6,392 nucleotides of DNA. Source: Eggerthellaceae bacterium. GTDB taxonomy: Bacteria > Actinomycetota > Coriobacteriia > Coriobacteriales > Eggerthellaceae. Numbering within the stretch: the stretch's first letter is position 1; the number at the start of each line of letters is the position of its first letter. Positions 5,410-6,392 of the stretch are shown here, one piece after another. The notes beneath the pieces were generated by a model, which was not told the DNA's origin, ran no database searches, and saw nothing but the letters and a program-made list of their open reading frames with translations. A program made the position numbers and the translations under genes. The stretch is from NCBI GenBank assembly GCA_900754955.1, contig CAAEEV010000188.1, positions 1 to 6,392 on the forward strand, read 5' to 3'.

Positions 5410-6392
5410 CTACCTCGCCTCCTGCTCGGCGTCGATCTTGTCAACGCGTCCCAGACACATCGTGTAGTTGGCCTGGCTCGATATGGGATCGAGCGCGTCG
5501 TCGATGCCCAGTTCGTTGTAGTTCTGACCGGCCCAACCGCCGGGTACGTACAGCCATCCGCGCTTGATGATGGGAGTGGGTTCAGCCTTGATGAGGATGG
5601 ACCCGCGCGGAGACGATACCTTGACCAGCTCGCCGTCGTGAATGTCGAGCTCGCGCGCCCAGGCGCTGTTGATCCATAGGTACGCCTCGGGTTGCATCTC
5701 GCGTAGCCACGGGATGGTGCGGCGCTGTTCGTGCACGTACATGGGGCCGCTTCGACCGGTGAACACGACGCAGGGGTACTCCTTCGCCACTTCGGGTTGC
5801 GCGCGCGGGCTCTCGGAAGGCTCGATCCAGCTGGGCAGCGGATCGAAGCCGTTTTCCTCGAGCACCTCGCTCCAGATGTTCGCCTTGCCGCCCGGCGCGC
5901 GGAAGCCGACCTTCTTGAACTTCTCGTATTCGATCGTGTCGAACACGATGCCTGACGGGTTCTGCGTAAGCTGCTCGTAGGTAATGCCCGAGGGGGCGAG
6001 GTCGGCGTCGATGTAGTACGTGATGTCCTCGGTGGGGAACTCTTCGGTGAACCCGAGGGCGCGCGCGAGCTTGATCATGATGATCTCGTCGGGCAGCGCC
6101 TCGCCCACGGTGACGCATTTTTGGCGCAGGGTGAGGATGGGCAGCCACACGTCGGACTTGAACCATTCGGGCTCAGTGCGCTCGAGATAGGTCGCCGCCG
6201 GAAGCACGAGGTCGGCGAGCTCAGCAGTCTCGCACAGGTAGGGGTCGATCACGCAGATGTAGTCGACGTTCGCCATGGCGGCGCGCGTCACCTTGGGCTG
6301 GGGCTGCGTGACCATGATGTTGGCGCCTTGGAAGATGGCTACCTTCAGCTTGCCCTCGTGCATGAGGCGGTACACGTCGGGCGTGGGCAGGA
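5410..6392 (-). CDS. Molybdopterin oxidoreductase catalytic subunit, DMSO reductase family (5' partial)
   Basis: The frame is open from the right edge to the TAG at 5410-5412, giving the last 326 residues of a protein that normally has 700-900. The segment with DYICVIDPYLCETAELADLV and LPAATYLERTEPEW is the classic region of Mo-bisMGD enzymes that follows the second cofactor-binding domain. The C-terminal part (about 190-310 of the fragment) carries VHEQRRTIPWLREMQP and INSAWARELDIHDGELVKV, the molydopterin-dinucleotide-binding fold. The Fe-S motif, the Mo ligand and any Tat signal lie outside the window, so the substrate cannot be told: DMSO, thiosulfate/polysulfide, or a catechol or other organic acceptor are all possible. 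Its stop is two bases from the ferredoxin start. No TorD-like chaperone gene or dedicated regulator is seen on the downstream side. Confidence 0.95.
   Translation of the reverse strand, partial: LPTPDVYRLMHEGKLKVAIFQGANIMVTQPQPKVTRAAMANVDYICVIDPYLCETAELADLVLPAATYLERTEPEWFKSDVWLPILTLRQKCVTVGEALPDEIIMIKLARALGFTEEFPTEDITYYIDADLAPSGITYEQLTQNPSGIVFDTIEYEKFKKVGFRAPGGKANIWSEVLEENGFDPLPSWIEPSESPRAQPEVAKEYPCVVFTGRSGPMYVHEQRRTIPWLREMQPEAYLWINSAWARELDIHDGELVKVSSPRGSILIKAEPTPIIKRGWLYVPGGWAGQNYNELGIDDALDPISSQANYTMCLGRVDKIDAEQEAR

Noticed and set aside
1..6392. CRISPR arrays, tRNA or rRNA genes, insertion sequences, attachment sites
   Set aside because: No direct-repeat array, cloverleaf, transposase frame or terminal inverted repeat was found on either strand.

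Overview
The window is GC-rich and reads like a chromosomal segment of a gut actinobacterium of the class Coriobacteriia, most likely Eggerthellaceae. Three things point there: a LuxR-type regulator whose HTH domain is fused to many membrane segments, a DMSO-reductase-family molybdoenzyme operon of the catalytic subunit / four-cluster ferredoxin / DmsC-anchor type, and a clean actinobacterial/firmicute-style SOS box. The taxonomic call is inference from gene content, not from a marker gene.

Layout. (1) 1-1170, + strand: the 3' part of a membrane-bound LuxR regulator, cut by the left window edge. (2) 1171-1348: a convergent intergenic gap holding a perfect 18-bp palindrome that contains the ParB-binding parS consensus. 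(3) 1349-3735, all on the - strand and read right to left: a DUF1848 protein with a radical-SAM-like cysteine cluster, then an SRAP-domain (HMCES/YedK-type) protein, then a small YgbA-family cysteine-rich protein. The DUF1848 gene is preceded by an extended -10 promoter with a perfect CGAAC-N4-GTTCG dyad over the predicted transcription start. (4) 3907-6392, - strand: a tightly packed operon for a respiratory molybdoenzyme, running from the catalytic subunit (N-terminal part outside the right edge) through an electron-transfer ferredoxin to a DmsC-type membrane anchor.

How the genes may work together. The right-hand operon encodes a quinol-linked anaerobic reductase: the anchor takes electrons from quinol, the four [4Fe-4S] clusters carry them, and the Mo-bisMGD subunit reduces an unidentified substrate. 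The central block looks like a DNA-damage response unit. An apparent LexA-controlled promoter drives DUF1848 and, 66 bp downstream, an SRAP protein that keeps its catalytic Cys2/Asn/Glu/His set and ends in QLALF, which matches the bacterial sliding-clamp binding consensus. This combination is the most interesting part of the window: a putative SOS-induced pair of a radical-SAM-like protein and a replication-clamp-tethered abasic-site protein, with a nitrosative-stress-type gene (YgbA) downstream.
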